From Leishmania infantum JPCM5 (lineage: Eukaryota > Euglenozoa > Kinetoplastea > Trypanosomatida > Trypanosomatidae), in NCBI RefSeq assembly GCF_000002875.2, contig NC_009387.2, forward strand, positions 1 through 64,000: a stretch of DNA of 64,000 bases. The letters are read 5' to 3'. Numbering within the stretch: position 1 is the stretch's first letter; the number at the start of each line of letters is the position of its first letter. Positions 10,065-19,321 of this stretch are shown piece after piece. The notes under the pieces were generated by a model. It ran no database searches and was not told where the DNA came from. It saw only the letters and a program-made list of their open reading frames with translations. The translations under genes were made by a program, and so were the position numbers.

Positions 10065-11258
10065 TCACCTGTCCTCTTCCGGGCCAAACCAGACGGTTCC
10101 ATCGTTCTCGTCATCGTCAGAGGAGTCGAACCCTTTCTTCTCAGCGGTTGTCGGACTCGACGACCCACGGCGCTGCTGCTGCTGGATGAGCAAGTCCGCA
10201 ACAAAGTCCGCTCCGCCATCGATGCCAGAAGCACCGCTGGCGCCACTGCGTCCCGATGCATCGACGAGGTCCGCAAACAAGGCGCCGGTAGAGAGGATGT
10301 ACGCCTCGCGCAGAAGTTTCTGTTTTGCTATTTTGCCCACCTCATGGCTCACGTGGGCGAAGAAGAGTCGCTCAAGTCGCTTGTCGATGGAGAGGATGCG
10401 GCGCACGCACTCGTCCTCTCTCATCAGCTCATAGTCGCAGAGTTTGCGGTAGGCGAGCATGAGGACGGAGCACAGTGCAGGAATAACAGCGTCATATGAC
10501 GGAGAAGCTGCCATGTACTCGAGGTGTCGCTGGTTCAGAAAAAGATACTTGATCTGCGCGTCGAGGTCGGATGATGTGGTCACCACCGGAAACGCCGGCG
10601 TCGCATCAAGTGTCTCTGCGTCCGTCGATGTCTGCAAGAGTGACTTGAGACCTGGCGACACGTGCTGGCGGAACTGCCGGAGGTTGCGCTGGGCCAGCGC
10701 CTTCGAGGCGGCCCCGCTTGCGTACGCAACCTCTAGCTCCAGCAGCAGCCCGTAAAAGCACTCCACAAACTCCTCCCCGCCAATAGGGATGACAAGTATC
10801 TCAGAGAGCGAAATGGCAAGCGCGGCGTAGCAGGGAAGGTAGTACCGCGCCCAGTCCGCCGCCGAGCTGCTGCGCTGCCGAATCGCCGCTGGGGCGTTGG
10901 CGATGGAGACGTTGATGAAGTCGGCCCCCGTCGCACCAGGCTCGGCCGAGGCACTGCTGCTCGAAGACGCCAGCGCCCCTGTCGCACTTGTCGCAACTGC
11001 CACTGGCTTCTCAGCAGGCAGCTGAATGAGCCCCTCTTTGCTGACGCCGTCTCGATCGGTCGGGAGGCAGGCATCGGCGATGTTAAAGTATTTGCCTATC
11101 TCATGAAGATCGAGGTGCACAGTATTCATCCACAGCGTCCCCTCCTCGCTGTGCAGCTCCTTCAAGTACTCGAGGTACTTGACGCGCTTGTTGACGGCAA
11201 ACTCGACGAGTGCCGTGCGGCTCTCAACACCTTTGATCTTCAGCACCTTCTTCAGCAT
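10065..11258 (-). CDS. Conserved-looking protein of unknown function (397 aa)
   Basis: The family is not recognised. The protein is rich in alpha-helix with no signal peptide. Residues 1-65 are charged and helical (VNKRVKYLEYLKELHSEEG). A serine/alanine-rich low-complexity loop lies at about 90-112. A mostly helical core with hydrophobic helices (YLPCYAALAISLSEILVIPI, about 140-160; PALCSVLMLAYRKLCDYEL, about 260-278) spans 130-335. An acidic C-terminus (SSDDDENDGTVWFGPEEDR) could be a binding or phosphorylation tail. The frame extends upstream to 11489, but the extra residues come from the CA-rich leader (repeated HT), so the ATG at 11258 is preferred. The consistent helical pattern between low-complexity loops suggests a folded, conserved protein. 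Confidence 0.8.
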   Translation of the reverse strand: MLKKVLKIKGVESRTALVEFAVNKRVKYLEYLKELHSEEGTLWMNTVHLDLHEIGKYFNIADACLPTDRDGVSKEGLIQLPAEKPVAVATSATGALASSSSSASAEPGATGADFINVSIANAPAAIRQRSSSAADWARYYLPCYAALAISLSEILVIPIGGEEFVECFYGLLLELEVAYASGAASKALAQRNLRQFRQHVSPGLKSLLQTSTDAETLDATPAFPVVTTSSDLDAQIKYLFLNQRHLEYMAASPSYDAVIPALCSVLMLAYRKLCDYELMREDECVRRILSIDKRLERLFFAHVSHEVGKIAKQKLLREAYILSTGALFADLVDASGRSGASGASGIDGGADFVADLLIQQQQRRGSSSPTTAEKKGFDSSDDDENDGTVWFGPEEDR

Positions 11259-13340
11259 GAATTCCGTGTGTTGTGTTTTGCTTGCGTCTGTGTAGGTGTG
11301 TATGTGGGTGTGGGTGTGGGTGTGGGTGTGTGTGTGTGAAATGAGGCAGTGATGCAGCAAGCCTGTACTCCCCAAGCGCGGATACCGCAAACGTGGTGCC
11401 ACGCACGAAGACAAAGAACGGCGAGGTGAGAGCTCAGGCTCTAGCGAGACAGTCGTCTGCCTCTCTGCCAGTGCGGGAGGGGTGGGCATACACGCTCTCG
11501 CTCACGCGGCAGGAGACCCATGGGCAAGGATACACGGCTAACTGGCAGTGGCGGCCTGTGGCCAGGAGAAGGTACCACGGAGCCCGTGAATGGGTTCTTC
11601 CATAGGCAGCACGCACCCGCAGGGCTACTACGATATGAACAGAAGCTCGATGAAAAGTATCGTTACAAAGACGGGCAGGCGTAGCTGCTGGCCAGCGTTG
11701 CAGGCGCACGTAATATTGATTCTGCTCGTTCGAGGGAATGCGAGAAAAGTGCGCACAGTCGGCCTCCACACCACGCGCGCGCTGCCAGGGGGAACGTGAA
11801 GGGAAGAGGATGCACCACAAACACGAAAGCCAGCGCGCAAAAAGCATTGCCGGTCTCACGGAGTAAACCGGAGGAGGGGAGGGGAGGGGAGAGGTGGGGG
11901 GGAGCATGGACACGTTGTCACATGAGCGGAGATGAGTTCAGCGCAACATAAAAAAAATCTTGAAGAAAGTGGTTGCGGCTTCGTGCCTACACGGTGACCG
12001 CAACGACCAGCGATGAAAGGCCCGCGTCCGAGCAGATGTGCAAGCTGTAAGAGAGCGCGCATGCGCTATGGCGAGTACGAAGGAAGGTAAAAAGAATCAA
12101 CAACGATGAGAATCACAGATCGTCATCCATGAAGTCCCGATGCCAGCATGCCTTACAGCGCTATGGGCGAGATACGTTCCACGGAAGCAGACGGCACGCT
12201 CACAGAATCGTGAGAGAATAGCTTCACTCCATGCATCGGAGCGACTTCAGGGCTTCCCCCAGGGCACGGGGAGGAGATGGCGACAACGCACTGCACAGAT
12301 GCATCATCGCACGCGTGTATAAGCTCGTGGAGCAACGGAGCATCGAGGAGACAGAGAGCGTGCATAGGTGAGAATAGAAGAAGAGTACGGTGAGGGGTGC
12401 ATAGTTTGAACGGGGACGCTACACATCACACATCAGCACGGGTGCAACGGAGGAAGCGGCGTTGCATGTCGTCGTTCTCCACCAGCGCATCCTCTCTCTC
12501 TCTCTACTTCTGTGAGAGGAGAAGAGGCTACATCTGGCTTGGTAGATGGTGTTGCCTCGCTAGTGATCGAGTGACCGAGGGCGGTGAGGTTGTTAGGACC
12601 TTGGCTGCTCGGCTCGATTCGAGCATGCGATGCGCTGTCGCGTGTCGCGTACCTGTATGCGCAAGTGGTGCGCGAAGAGGACGATCGACACAAGACAAGA
12701 GTCAGATGTGGGAGGGTGAGGGAATCGCGCAGACGCCCCGAGGCCGATAATGACCTTCGGGGAGGAGGTGGACGTGGGAGGTTGCACGCTGGCAAGACAT
12801 GGTGGTGAGGAGGGTGGCTTGATACCGCAAAATGGGATTCGATCAGAAGGCTGCCACCATGGTTGAAACCAAGAGTGGCAGTACTGGTCCACCTCCGGCG
12901 AGTCCGCAGTCCATTTCGTGAGAACAACACCTACCGTCATCCGCGGGTGACGGTCACCGGGGAACTGCGTATTGAGCGGACGGGGCGAAGTGCCTTCGTG
13001 TGCTCAGTCTGTCTCACCGGTTTCCGGGATCTCAAAACGTTCGCAGTTCCCATTAGACGTGGTTAGCTTACGCACGCCCACAGCACAGGCGAGAGAGGCA
13101 ACGGATGCCGTTAGAGGCCGCAAAGAAGGGGAGCCACAATGTTGGCAACGTGTCTTCGCTTCTTCACGGAAGCGCGGCGCCGCCTTCAGGCTCCATGAAG
13201 GTGCACACGTGTGTGTGTGTGTGTGGCAGACAAGCGGCACTCTGCCAACACCGGTGTCGCTGCCACGAATGCACACCGCACACTCTTGGGCGGGCGGAGA
13301 AGGAGGGAGAGGCTGCGGGACGTCTCTCTGGCGACCCCTT
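11259..13340. other. 2-kb spacer with GT/GTGTGG microsatellite
   Basis: No gene could be supported. A GT/GTGTGG repeat at about 11290-11338 reads as CA/CCCACA on the minus strand just upstream of the 397-aa gene. A purine run at 11873-11903 and a short CT run near 12491-12504 are also present. Confidence 0.45.
11290..11338. repeat. GT/GTGTGG microsatellite
   Basis: Roughly 49 bp of imperfect GT and GTGTGG units immediately upstream of the 397-aa gene. As CA/CCCACA on the sense strand it probably lies at or near the trans-splicing signal. Confidence 0.85.
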
Positions 13341-16300
13341 CTACGTGTTGTAGACGACGGAGGAGGGGCCCCGGACGAGCATCGTCTCCACACCAGATCG
13401 CTTGGCTTTCCCGGAAAACACATCAGGCGAGGAGGCGTTCCTCGGCTCACCAGATGACGCCGAGGGCGTGTCGAGCTCCGCGTCCTGCTCCGCGGCGTCT
13501 GCCTTCTCCTCTGCGACGAAGGCGGCAGAGACGGACTGTTGAAGTACCCGTACCACACTCACTCGGAAGACGGAGTGCAAAGGCAAGGCACGGTTGTCTT
13601 CAACGGAGTCGACCCAGCGCTGCAGCCAGTACTTCACGACTCTCGTGCGTCTTTGCCGTGCACCGCCATGTGCTGCTGCCTGCTCGTTGGCCCACGTGTG
13701 TGCCGGGCAGCCGACAGCAGGAGGCACCGCCACCCCGAGGGTCTCCGACAAGGACGCCGTCTTCATGCGCAGGGCGCATGATGGGGAGGCGGAATCTTGC
13801 ATGAGCCACCACTCCACCTCCGCCAAGGGTGTCAGCACACAGAGCGCGGCACGGTCAGCGGCGACTCCTCCGGGAGTGCATGTCGACGCTGACGTCGAGG
13901 CCGAGGGCTGCAGCTGCTTTGGCCCACGCATCGGCCTGGCATTGGCCCACGCATCGGCCAGGTGTTCTTGAGAAGTCATCCTCGCGCACCTCAACTGCAG
14001 GTCGCGTAGCATCGCCCAGTCTTGGTAACGGAGACATGGCGTCGCCGCCGTGGCATCTGCGTTGGGAGCCTGAAGCAGCGAAGACACGCCCTCCAGAAAC
14101 CGCTTCTGCTCCTCCAGCTGCCAGTCGGCCTGCACCTGCCGCCACTGCAGAGATTCAGGTAGGCAGTAGAGCGTGCAGCAGTTCTTTGAAGCATCGTCAT
14201 CGACAGAGCCGATGGGGCGAACCGACGTTGGAAGGTCCCCCACAGCAGCCTGCAGCACCTCTTCCACGGCCGCTAGAAGGGAGCTCGCAGGCACGGCAGG
14301 GAAGGAGTCGCTGCCCACCTGCGAGTCGGCTCTAGCTGCTCTGTGAAGTTCAAGAGCAAGCTCTTGAAGAACACCGACCATAACGGGAGGCAGAGCGCTG
14401 GCCCAAGAAGTGGCGCGCGGCTGATGCTCCACCGCCGACGCCACCCACTGTCGAAACACCGCCGCTGCGGCTGGTGTGGCTAGCGCCTCGCGCACAGCAC
14501 CACCGCCACAGCGCTGCTCGTGCACCCCTGCAAGCAATGTCAAGAGGCGCAGGAAAAGCGTACGGTTGGCATAGTAGGCAGCGGTGCGGCCTGTGACGTG
14601 GTGTTGAGCGGCCACCTTTAGCTCGAGAAGATCAAAGAAAGCAAACACAGTCGATGAGGCGGAGCACACCAGCTCCGTGCTCGCAACCAAAGCATGCGCG
14701 GCAGCAGCGTGCACCGTGTCTGCCGTGACGGGGAGCTTCGTGTGCATGTAGCTCACGAGCCGCTGCAGGGCCAGCGCCGCAGTAGGCGTGCTGAGCAGCA
14801 CCGCCGCCACGTTGCGCTCCTCTGCAGCAATCGCACGTGACGAAGGCTCGCATAGCTTGTTGAAGAGCGTCACAGCGCGGTTCGGCACCCTCGCAGCGCT
14901 GCACACGCGCAGGCAGCTCGCGAGCACGTCCGGGTGCTCTGTGACGTCGATGGTGGAGTGAACGAGAGTGCGGCGGTGAACATCCTCGAGGAAGTCCAGA
15001 TACGTTTGTGTCTTGAGTGGAACACGGGAAAGTGCGTTGAGGACGGCGCAGAGGGCCACACGGGTGTCGTCCACGCTGTCCGCGTTATACCCCGCGCCTG
15101 CCTCCTCCACCAGGCGCAGGTACAGCTGCAAGACAACATCAAAATGGTCGGCGTTGGCGTCAACGGCGCCGGCGAGCGCGCACACCAGGCGCATTGCGCA
15201 TCTCGGTTGCTGCATGAAGGACGACAGCCAGCTGTGACTGCCTCTGGCAGATGGCGGCGAAGCAGGCACCTCTTCGTTGTCCCTGTCCTCGCCGCTCGCT
15301 GCGGCGAGTCTCGCCATGGCAAGACCTCGATGAATAAGATACGAGTACGCCAACGCAAAACCGCCACTAGTTGGAAAGTAGGTAGAAGACGCCAAGAGAC
15401 CTGCATGAGTGCGCGCTGCGGCGGCAGAGATCATCGCGCTCTCGTACAGCGTACCAGCCTCGGTAGCATACCATGCCGTGAACGCCCCCTCCTCTGTCAG
15501 TGCATCGATGGTCCTACTCTGGCCAGAGGCACCGCTGGTGGCGCTGTCCACGCCACGGATGAAAACGGCCATCAGCGCCCGCGCCACGTCCTCCGCCTGG
15601 CAGACCGCACACAGCCGCATGCCCGCCTCCAGTACCCGCCGCTCCAGCGGCGAGAACAAGACATGCGAAAGTGACGACTCTCCCTCGCTGCTTTCCATGA
15701 CGGAGCTTGCTTGCATGGAGTAGTGTAGCAGCCACGGAGCACAGCAACACAACACCACCGCGCGGGATTCCTGCACCGTCTGCGTCCACATCTCGCTCAG
15801 AGCATACACAGGTGTCCTGTCAGTGTCATGCGAGATCTCTTCCGTGGAGACGGCAACGTCTCCGCAAACGCCGCGATTAATGTAGCGGCGGCGACGGTGC
15901 ACCCGCTGCAGCTCGTGGGAAAGTAGAAGCTCACGGACCGACGCGGGCAGTGACGCCGCCCACTCCATTGTTGGTGCACGCAAGGGTTCGTCAGCCGACT
16001 CGTCCTCTAAAGCGCCCGATCGTGTGCGTGTCACCGCTTGCGCAGCGCTAAACGGCCTCCAGAGGTGCCGCACAATCACAAAGCTGGGCACCTGCGCCCG
16101 GATACCCGTCTGGCACACGCGCAGCACCCACGACGAAGTCCCCATCCACGATATAAAATCCACCGCTGCATCGTCGCTATCGGTGGAGGCGCCTGGGCTT
16201 TCCTTGATGTCTGTGGTTTTGGCAGCGGTTTGGTACTCTGCCCGCTCGAAAACGCCAAGCTCGCGCATCAGGGCTTCGCTGGAGGCGGCGGCAGACGCCT

Positions 16301-16631
16301 GACGCGCAATTGGCGGCGCCATCAAAGCCAGTGCCTCGTCGCCGTCGAAATCAATCTGAGCCGCGCTACACGCGAAGACTCGCCCTGCAGTTGCTGTGCT
16401 CATGGTGGGTCTAGCGTCATGCTGGGCCGATGATCCCCGCTCATAAAAAGATTTGTTTAGTTGCCGACAAGCAGCGATGAAATGCCTCCACGCGGCTTCT
16501 CGCTGCGGCTGTGGCTGGGCTGTTGGTGCGGTAGATGCTGTGCAATGTGGGATGGAGAGACTGCACAACAACACCGCGGCAACGTCTAGGGCGCGGAGTG
16601 GTGCGCCTGTTAGGCAGAGGCAGCGGCGCAT
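13341..16631 (-). CDS. Large helical protein, probably mitochondrial, possibly PPR-like (1096 aa)
   Basis: Not firmly recognised. The N-terminus (MRRCLCLTGAPLRALDVAAV) is rich in Arg, Leu and Ala with no acids early on, as in trypanosomatid mitochondrial presequences. The rest is a long run of amphipathic helices. The stretch at about residues 565-592 (VLASCLRVCSAARVPNRAV, then TLFNKL) resembles a pentatricopeptide helix pair, and neighbouring segments (FDVVLQLYLRLVEEAG; TYLDFLEDVHRR) have similar spacing. This suggests, but does not prove, a PPR or related alpha-solenoid RNA-binding protein. The frame runs 22 codons further upstream without an ATG. The acceptor AG at 16745-16746 is followed by no ATG before 16631, which supports this start. 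Alternatives are any other helical-repeat protein. Confidence 0.8.
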   Translation of the reverse strand: MRRCLCLTGAPLRALDVAAVLLCSLSIPHCTASTAPTAQPQPQREAAWRHFIAACRQLNKSFYERGSSAQHDARPTMSTATAGRVFACSAAQIDFDGDEALALMAPPIARQASAAASSEALMRELGVFERAEYQTAAKTTDIKESPGASTDSDDAAVDFISWMGTSSWVLRVCQTGIRAQVPSFVIVRHLWRPFSAAQAVTRTRSGALEDESADEPLRAPTMEWAASLPASVRELLLSHELQRVHRRRRYINRGVCGDVAVSTEEISHDTDRTPVYALSEMWTQTVQESRAVVLCCCAPWLLHYSMQASSVMESSEGESSLSHVLFSPLERRVLEAGMRLCAVCQAEDVARALMAVFIRGVDSATSGASGQSRTIDALTEEGAFTAWYATEAGTLYESAMISAAAARTHAGLLASSTYFPTSGGFALAYSYLIHRGLAMARLAAASGEDRDNEEVPASPPSARGSHSWLSSFMQQPRCAMRLVCALAGAVDANADHFDVVLQLYLRLVEEAGAGYNADSVDDTRVALCAVLNALSRVPLKTQTYLDFLEDVHRRTLVHSTIDVTEHPDVLASCLRVCSAARVPNRAVTLFNKLCEPSSRAIAAEERNVAAVLLSTPTAALALQRLVSYMHTKLPVTADTVHAAAAHALVASTELVCSASSTVFAFFDLLELKVAAQHHVTGRTAAYYANRTLFLRLLTLLAGVHEQRCGGGAVREALATPAAAAVFRQWVASAVEHQPRATSWASALPPVMVGVLQELALELHRAARADSQVGSDSFPAVPASSLLAAVEEVLQAAVGDLPTSVRPIGSVDDDASKNCCTLYCLPESLQWRQVQADWQLEEQKRFLEGVSSLLQAPNADATAATPCLRYQDWAMLRDLQLRCARMTSQEHLADAWANARPMRGPKQLQPSASTSASTCTPGGVAADRAALCVLTPLAEVEWWLMQDSASPSCALRMKTASLSETLGVAVPPAVGCPAHTWANEQAAAHGGARQRRTRVVKYWLQRWVDSVEDNRALPLHSVFRVSVVRVLQQSVSAAFVAEEKADAAEQDAELDTPSASSGEPRNASSPDVFSGKAKRSGVETMLVRGPSSVVYNT

Positions 16632-16744
16632 GCCTTCGGTGTGTTTGTGCAGGCCAGCGCTGCCGCTTTCCGCACACAGCGAATCCCCCTCCGTCAAGCC
16701 CGCTTGTTGTTACCGTTATGTCCTCCGGGTAGCGCTGCACCGCC

Positions 16745-16746
16745 CT
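16745..16746 (-). other. Probable spliced-leader acceptor AG (1096-aa gene)
   Basis: A strong minus-strand pyrimidine tract (TGCCTCTCTCTTTTTCTCTG, about 16760-16785) is followed by an AG here. The next ATG is at 16631, about 113 nt downstream. Confidence 0.5.
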
Positions 16747-17358
16747 GTAAAGCGAGCGGGGCACAGCCGACACAGAGAAAAAGAGAGAGGCACAGGTGGG
16801 CGTGGTGGTGGCGACCGTCAACTGAGTGCCATGAGTCCTCCCGCTCACGCAACAGCCGATGAAGGAAAAAAAAAATGTGTGCGAGCGCGAGGAGGGAGGG
16901 AGAGACGTGACATGAAAGCACATCAAAGAGTGCATCAAACGCATCCGTGAGCGGAGGGCGCGGTTGGGCCACCGTGGAAAAGCCGACGAACAAGACTCAC
17001 GTGATCCGCAGCGGACGGCCACCCCCTTCAGGCAACCGCTCCACAAACTACCAAGCACTGCGCGCATCCTGCGCACGCCGCGATCTCCTGCACTAGCGGT
17101 AAAGCAGCACGAGCACGAATTGCTGAGTAGGGGAAGAGATGCGGAGATGTACCTCAGGCGAAAGCCGCTGGCGCTGACGACGCCTGTCGCTGTCCCCAAC
17201 TTTGGCGCAGGCCCTTTCGCCTCTTCCCGCCTCCTCGTTGGCGCGCACAAGCTCTCAGATGCCTCGTTCGCCTTCATGCGCGGCACTGAGGGTTTGAAAA
17301 ACCTGCTGAACTCCCCCTGTTTCCTTTTCCGTTGTACCTCACCTCATGGCGAGGACAA
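16747..17358. other. Intergenic spacer, no gene seen
   Basis: Upstream flank of the 1096-aa gene. Open frames on both strands (one plus-strand frame runs on into the retroposon at 17359) have no motifs and are treated as chance. Confidence 0.4.
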
Positions 17359-17846
17359 GACACACATACGCCTCAGGGCGCGGTATCGCAGGGCCCGGTG
17401 CACTCCCCCACCCCCTCCTATCCCACGCCCATGCCGAACCGCCTCTCGTCATGACGGGGCCCGGTGCCTGCGACGTGGCGAGGATAACGCGATCCATCGC
17501 AGCAGATGCCGGCGGTGAACACGCTTGCGCCATCCATATGATGGGCAACGCGCCAGCGCGGCCCACACCCACGGCCCTCGCACGGCCCACTCGTGCGGGG
17601 TGCCTGAGCCCCCGCGATGGGGCGGGGCGGGATGCACCAGGGGTGGTGGCCGGCATGATTGGGGAGCGGGTGTGAGGCCGCCCAGCGGAGCGGCTAGGTG
17701 GATGTGTGTGGGCAGCGTTTTGGGGGGCGGAGGCGGTGCTCCGCCGACGGCGTCGGGTGCGGGGAGGGGGGGTGAGTCGAGCGGCGTGTGGACCTCGTGT
17801 TGTGGGGCGGAGCGAAAACGGGCTAAACGTGCTTGAGCAACGAATG
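17359..17846. mobile_element. SIDER2-like short retroposon, copy B
   Basis: Positions 17359-17771 match copy A (6547-6958), with only four differences found by eye: three substitutions and one extra G. Beyond that point copy B continues with a terminal part (17772-17846, ending near TTGAGCAACGAATG) that copy A lacks but copy C has in inverted form. Compared with copy C it has lost the internal segment between two G-rich runs. It sits about 70 nt past the stop of the MsrB-like gene, so it should be part of that gene's 3'UTR, where SIDER2 elements are known to destabilise mRNAs. Confidence 0.72.
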
Positions 17847-17915
17847 TAAGGATACCACCTCTCTCACCGCCTGTATCTCGCACAGGCAGCGGCGTTGTAC
17901 ACACAGTGCGCGGCA

Positions 17916-18860
17916 TCACTCACGCGGCGTGGCACCCTCTGCTTCAGCCATGATGCACGCGGCGGTGGAGACATACCGCGTCCCTAACGCAGCGGACTGC
18001 GTGACGTGGCACAGGGGGGTATCGCAGGCGCTGCAGACAGCGAGCACCAAAACTGGATCAGCGCGATGGTTCTCGTCCCGCAGGCACGTCTCCCTCCACG
18101 TCCGTGTCTCTTGCAGGCTGATAGTGTTCCCTCGCTTACGCACAAGGTCTCCTTCGACAGCGAGCCCGCGTTGAGCGACGCTGTTGGGCGGCACAGCAAT
18201 GTCAAGTGTCCGTTGTGGCGTAGTGAGACCGGCGGAGATGTGGCTGACGGGCCTGTCGCGTGGTGTGTCGCTGAGTCGCGCAATGACAGACCTCTGCAGT
18301 ACCGTACTAAGCCGAAGAGCAGACGGTGTTAAGGGGGCCAAGAACGTCGGCCAGCCGCTAGCGTGCCAGCCTACACGACTCGTGTCGGCAAAACGGTCAC
18401 TGTGGAAAACAAGTGCACGACAGCGGCGGCACACGTAAGCGCAAGGGCCAGGCGAGAGCTCCTCCTCACCCGTGACACGGGTGAAGGGTGGGTCTAGTGT
18501 AAAGCTGGTTGGTGGGGGCGCATCAGCCGGACCCCTCATGGTGTCCGAGCGTTGTGGAGACTCACCTAGTTGTGCGTCCTTGGCTTTGTGCGCAGCAGCA
18601 GATGATATATCACTTGGCACGAAAGATGTGCGCACAGGAGAGTGCCGTGGATGCGTTCCCCACAGGCCACCGCCGCTGGTGGCCTTGCATCGGGAGGAAT
18701 CGAGCGAAATCCTAGATGAGGTGGCTAGCGGCCGCCTTGTCCAGCTCGGCTGGAGAGGCAGCCATCTGCAAACAGCGTTCCGAGTCGTCCGGAGCATGCC
18801 ACTGCCGCATGCGCCACTGTGCCCTAACCGGAGGGTCATCTGTCCGTATGGGGGCGGCAT
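17916..18860 (-). CDS. MsrB-fold protein lacking the catalytic cysteine
   Basis: A 314-residue protein with a SelR/MsrB-like C-terminal domain. It has the first zinc pair C144/C147 (YVCRRC), the conserved GWPTF (169-173), the second zinc pair C276/C279 (CSACDTPLCHV, the family CxxCxxxLGH) and a GTRYVSTAACI stretch (293-303). In active MsrB the last motif is RYC(I/V)NS and its Cys attacks methionine-R-sulfoxide. Here that position is V297, so classical activity is not expected. About 90 residues of insert separate the two zinc pairs. The N-terminal 50 residues are Arg/Ser-rich (for example LRTTRNAVCRWLPLQPSW), suggesting mitochondrial import. The first ATG after the acceptor AG at 18875-18876 is at 18860; ATGs at 18839 and 18797 are alternatives. 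Other beta-tent zinc domains (CULT, Yippee) are less good matches. Confidence 0.72.
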   Translation of the reverse strand: MPPPYGQMTLRLGHSGACGSGMLRTTRNAVCRWLPLQPSWTRRPLATSSRISLDSSRCKATSGGGLWGTHPRHSPVRTSFVPSDISSAAAHKAKDAQLGESPQRSDTMRGPADAPPPTSFTLDPPFTRVTGEEELSPGPCAYVCRRCRALVFHSDRFADTSRVGWHASGWPTFLAPLTPSALRLSTVLQRSVIARLSDTPRDRPVSHISAGLTTPQRTLDIAVPPNSVAQRGLAVEGDLVRKRGNTISLQETRTWRETCLRDENHRADPVLVLAVCSACDTPLCHVTQSAALGTRYVSTAACIMAEAEGATPRE

Positions 18861-18874
18861 CCTTGCCACGCGTT

Positions 18875-18876
18875 CT
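18875..18876 (-). other. Probable spliced-leader acceptor AG (MsrB-like gene)
   Basis: The minus-strand pyrimidine tract CTCTCTCTCCACCTTCCTTC (about 18891-18910) is followed by this first AG, 14 nt before the ATG at 18860. Confidence 0.5.
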
Positions 18877-19059
18877 CCGAGTACGTGGAGGAAGGAAGGT
18901 GGAGAGAGAGGCATGAAGAGCACGGATGAAGGGTTGTCAACAAGGCAGAAGAGTGCTCAGGAAAGCCAGGGCCTCGACGGTGGGTACACTGCCCCACGTC
19001 CCACCGATCCGCTTATTAGAATGGGCCTACTGTAGAAGCCGTGGTGGCGACGCGGATCA

Positions 19060-19260
19060 TAGCGAGAGAGAGCGTGTGCGGGGGATGGGAAGGTCAGACG
19101 ACATGAGGATACGCCATCGCTGGGGCCCCCACTTGCTGTTGGTCTGCCCTGATGTCCCGCCGCTGCGAAAGGTGCGCTGGCGCTTCATCGTGGCCCGCTC
19201 GACCGCCCTACGGCAGCGGATGACGGCAGGGAGGGGGGCTCTGAGCCCCCCACGATATGT
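19060..19260. repeat. Possible diverged SIDER2-like fragment
   Basis: Short blocks echo copies A and B in the same order. GAGGATACGCCATCGC resembles GAGGATAACGCGATCCATCGC in part, GGCCCGCTCGACCGCCCT resembles the cognate GC-rich block, and CTGAGCCCCCCACGAT matches CTGAGCCCCCGCGAT. Overall similarity is low, so this is a tentative call. Confidence 0.3.
19233..19251. repeat. 9-bp perfect inverted repeat
   Basis: GGGGGGCTC and GAGCCCCCC are separated by a single T. The real loop would be larger because terminal pairs must open. It lies 40 bp from a second hairpin. Confidence 0.8.
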
Positions 19261-19291
19261 GCGAGTTCTCTTCGCTTTTCGTCTTCGAATG

Positions 19292-19321
19292 GTGGGCACT
19301 CGTCAGTCGACGAGTGCCCAC
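19292..19321. repeat. 13-bp perfect hairpin
   Basis: GTGGGCACTCGTC (19292-19304) and its exact reverse complement (19309-19321) flank the 4-base loop AGTC. It would form a stable stem-loop in RNA from either strand, probably in the 3'UTR of the SRP14-like mRNA. Confidence 0.9.

Noticed and set aside
16964..17518. Plus-strand open frame running into retroposon copy B
   Set aside because: The final third is retroposon sequence shared with 6547-6706, and the rest has no recognisable domain.
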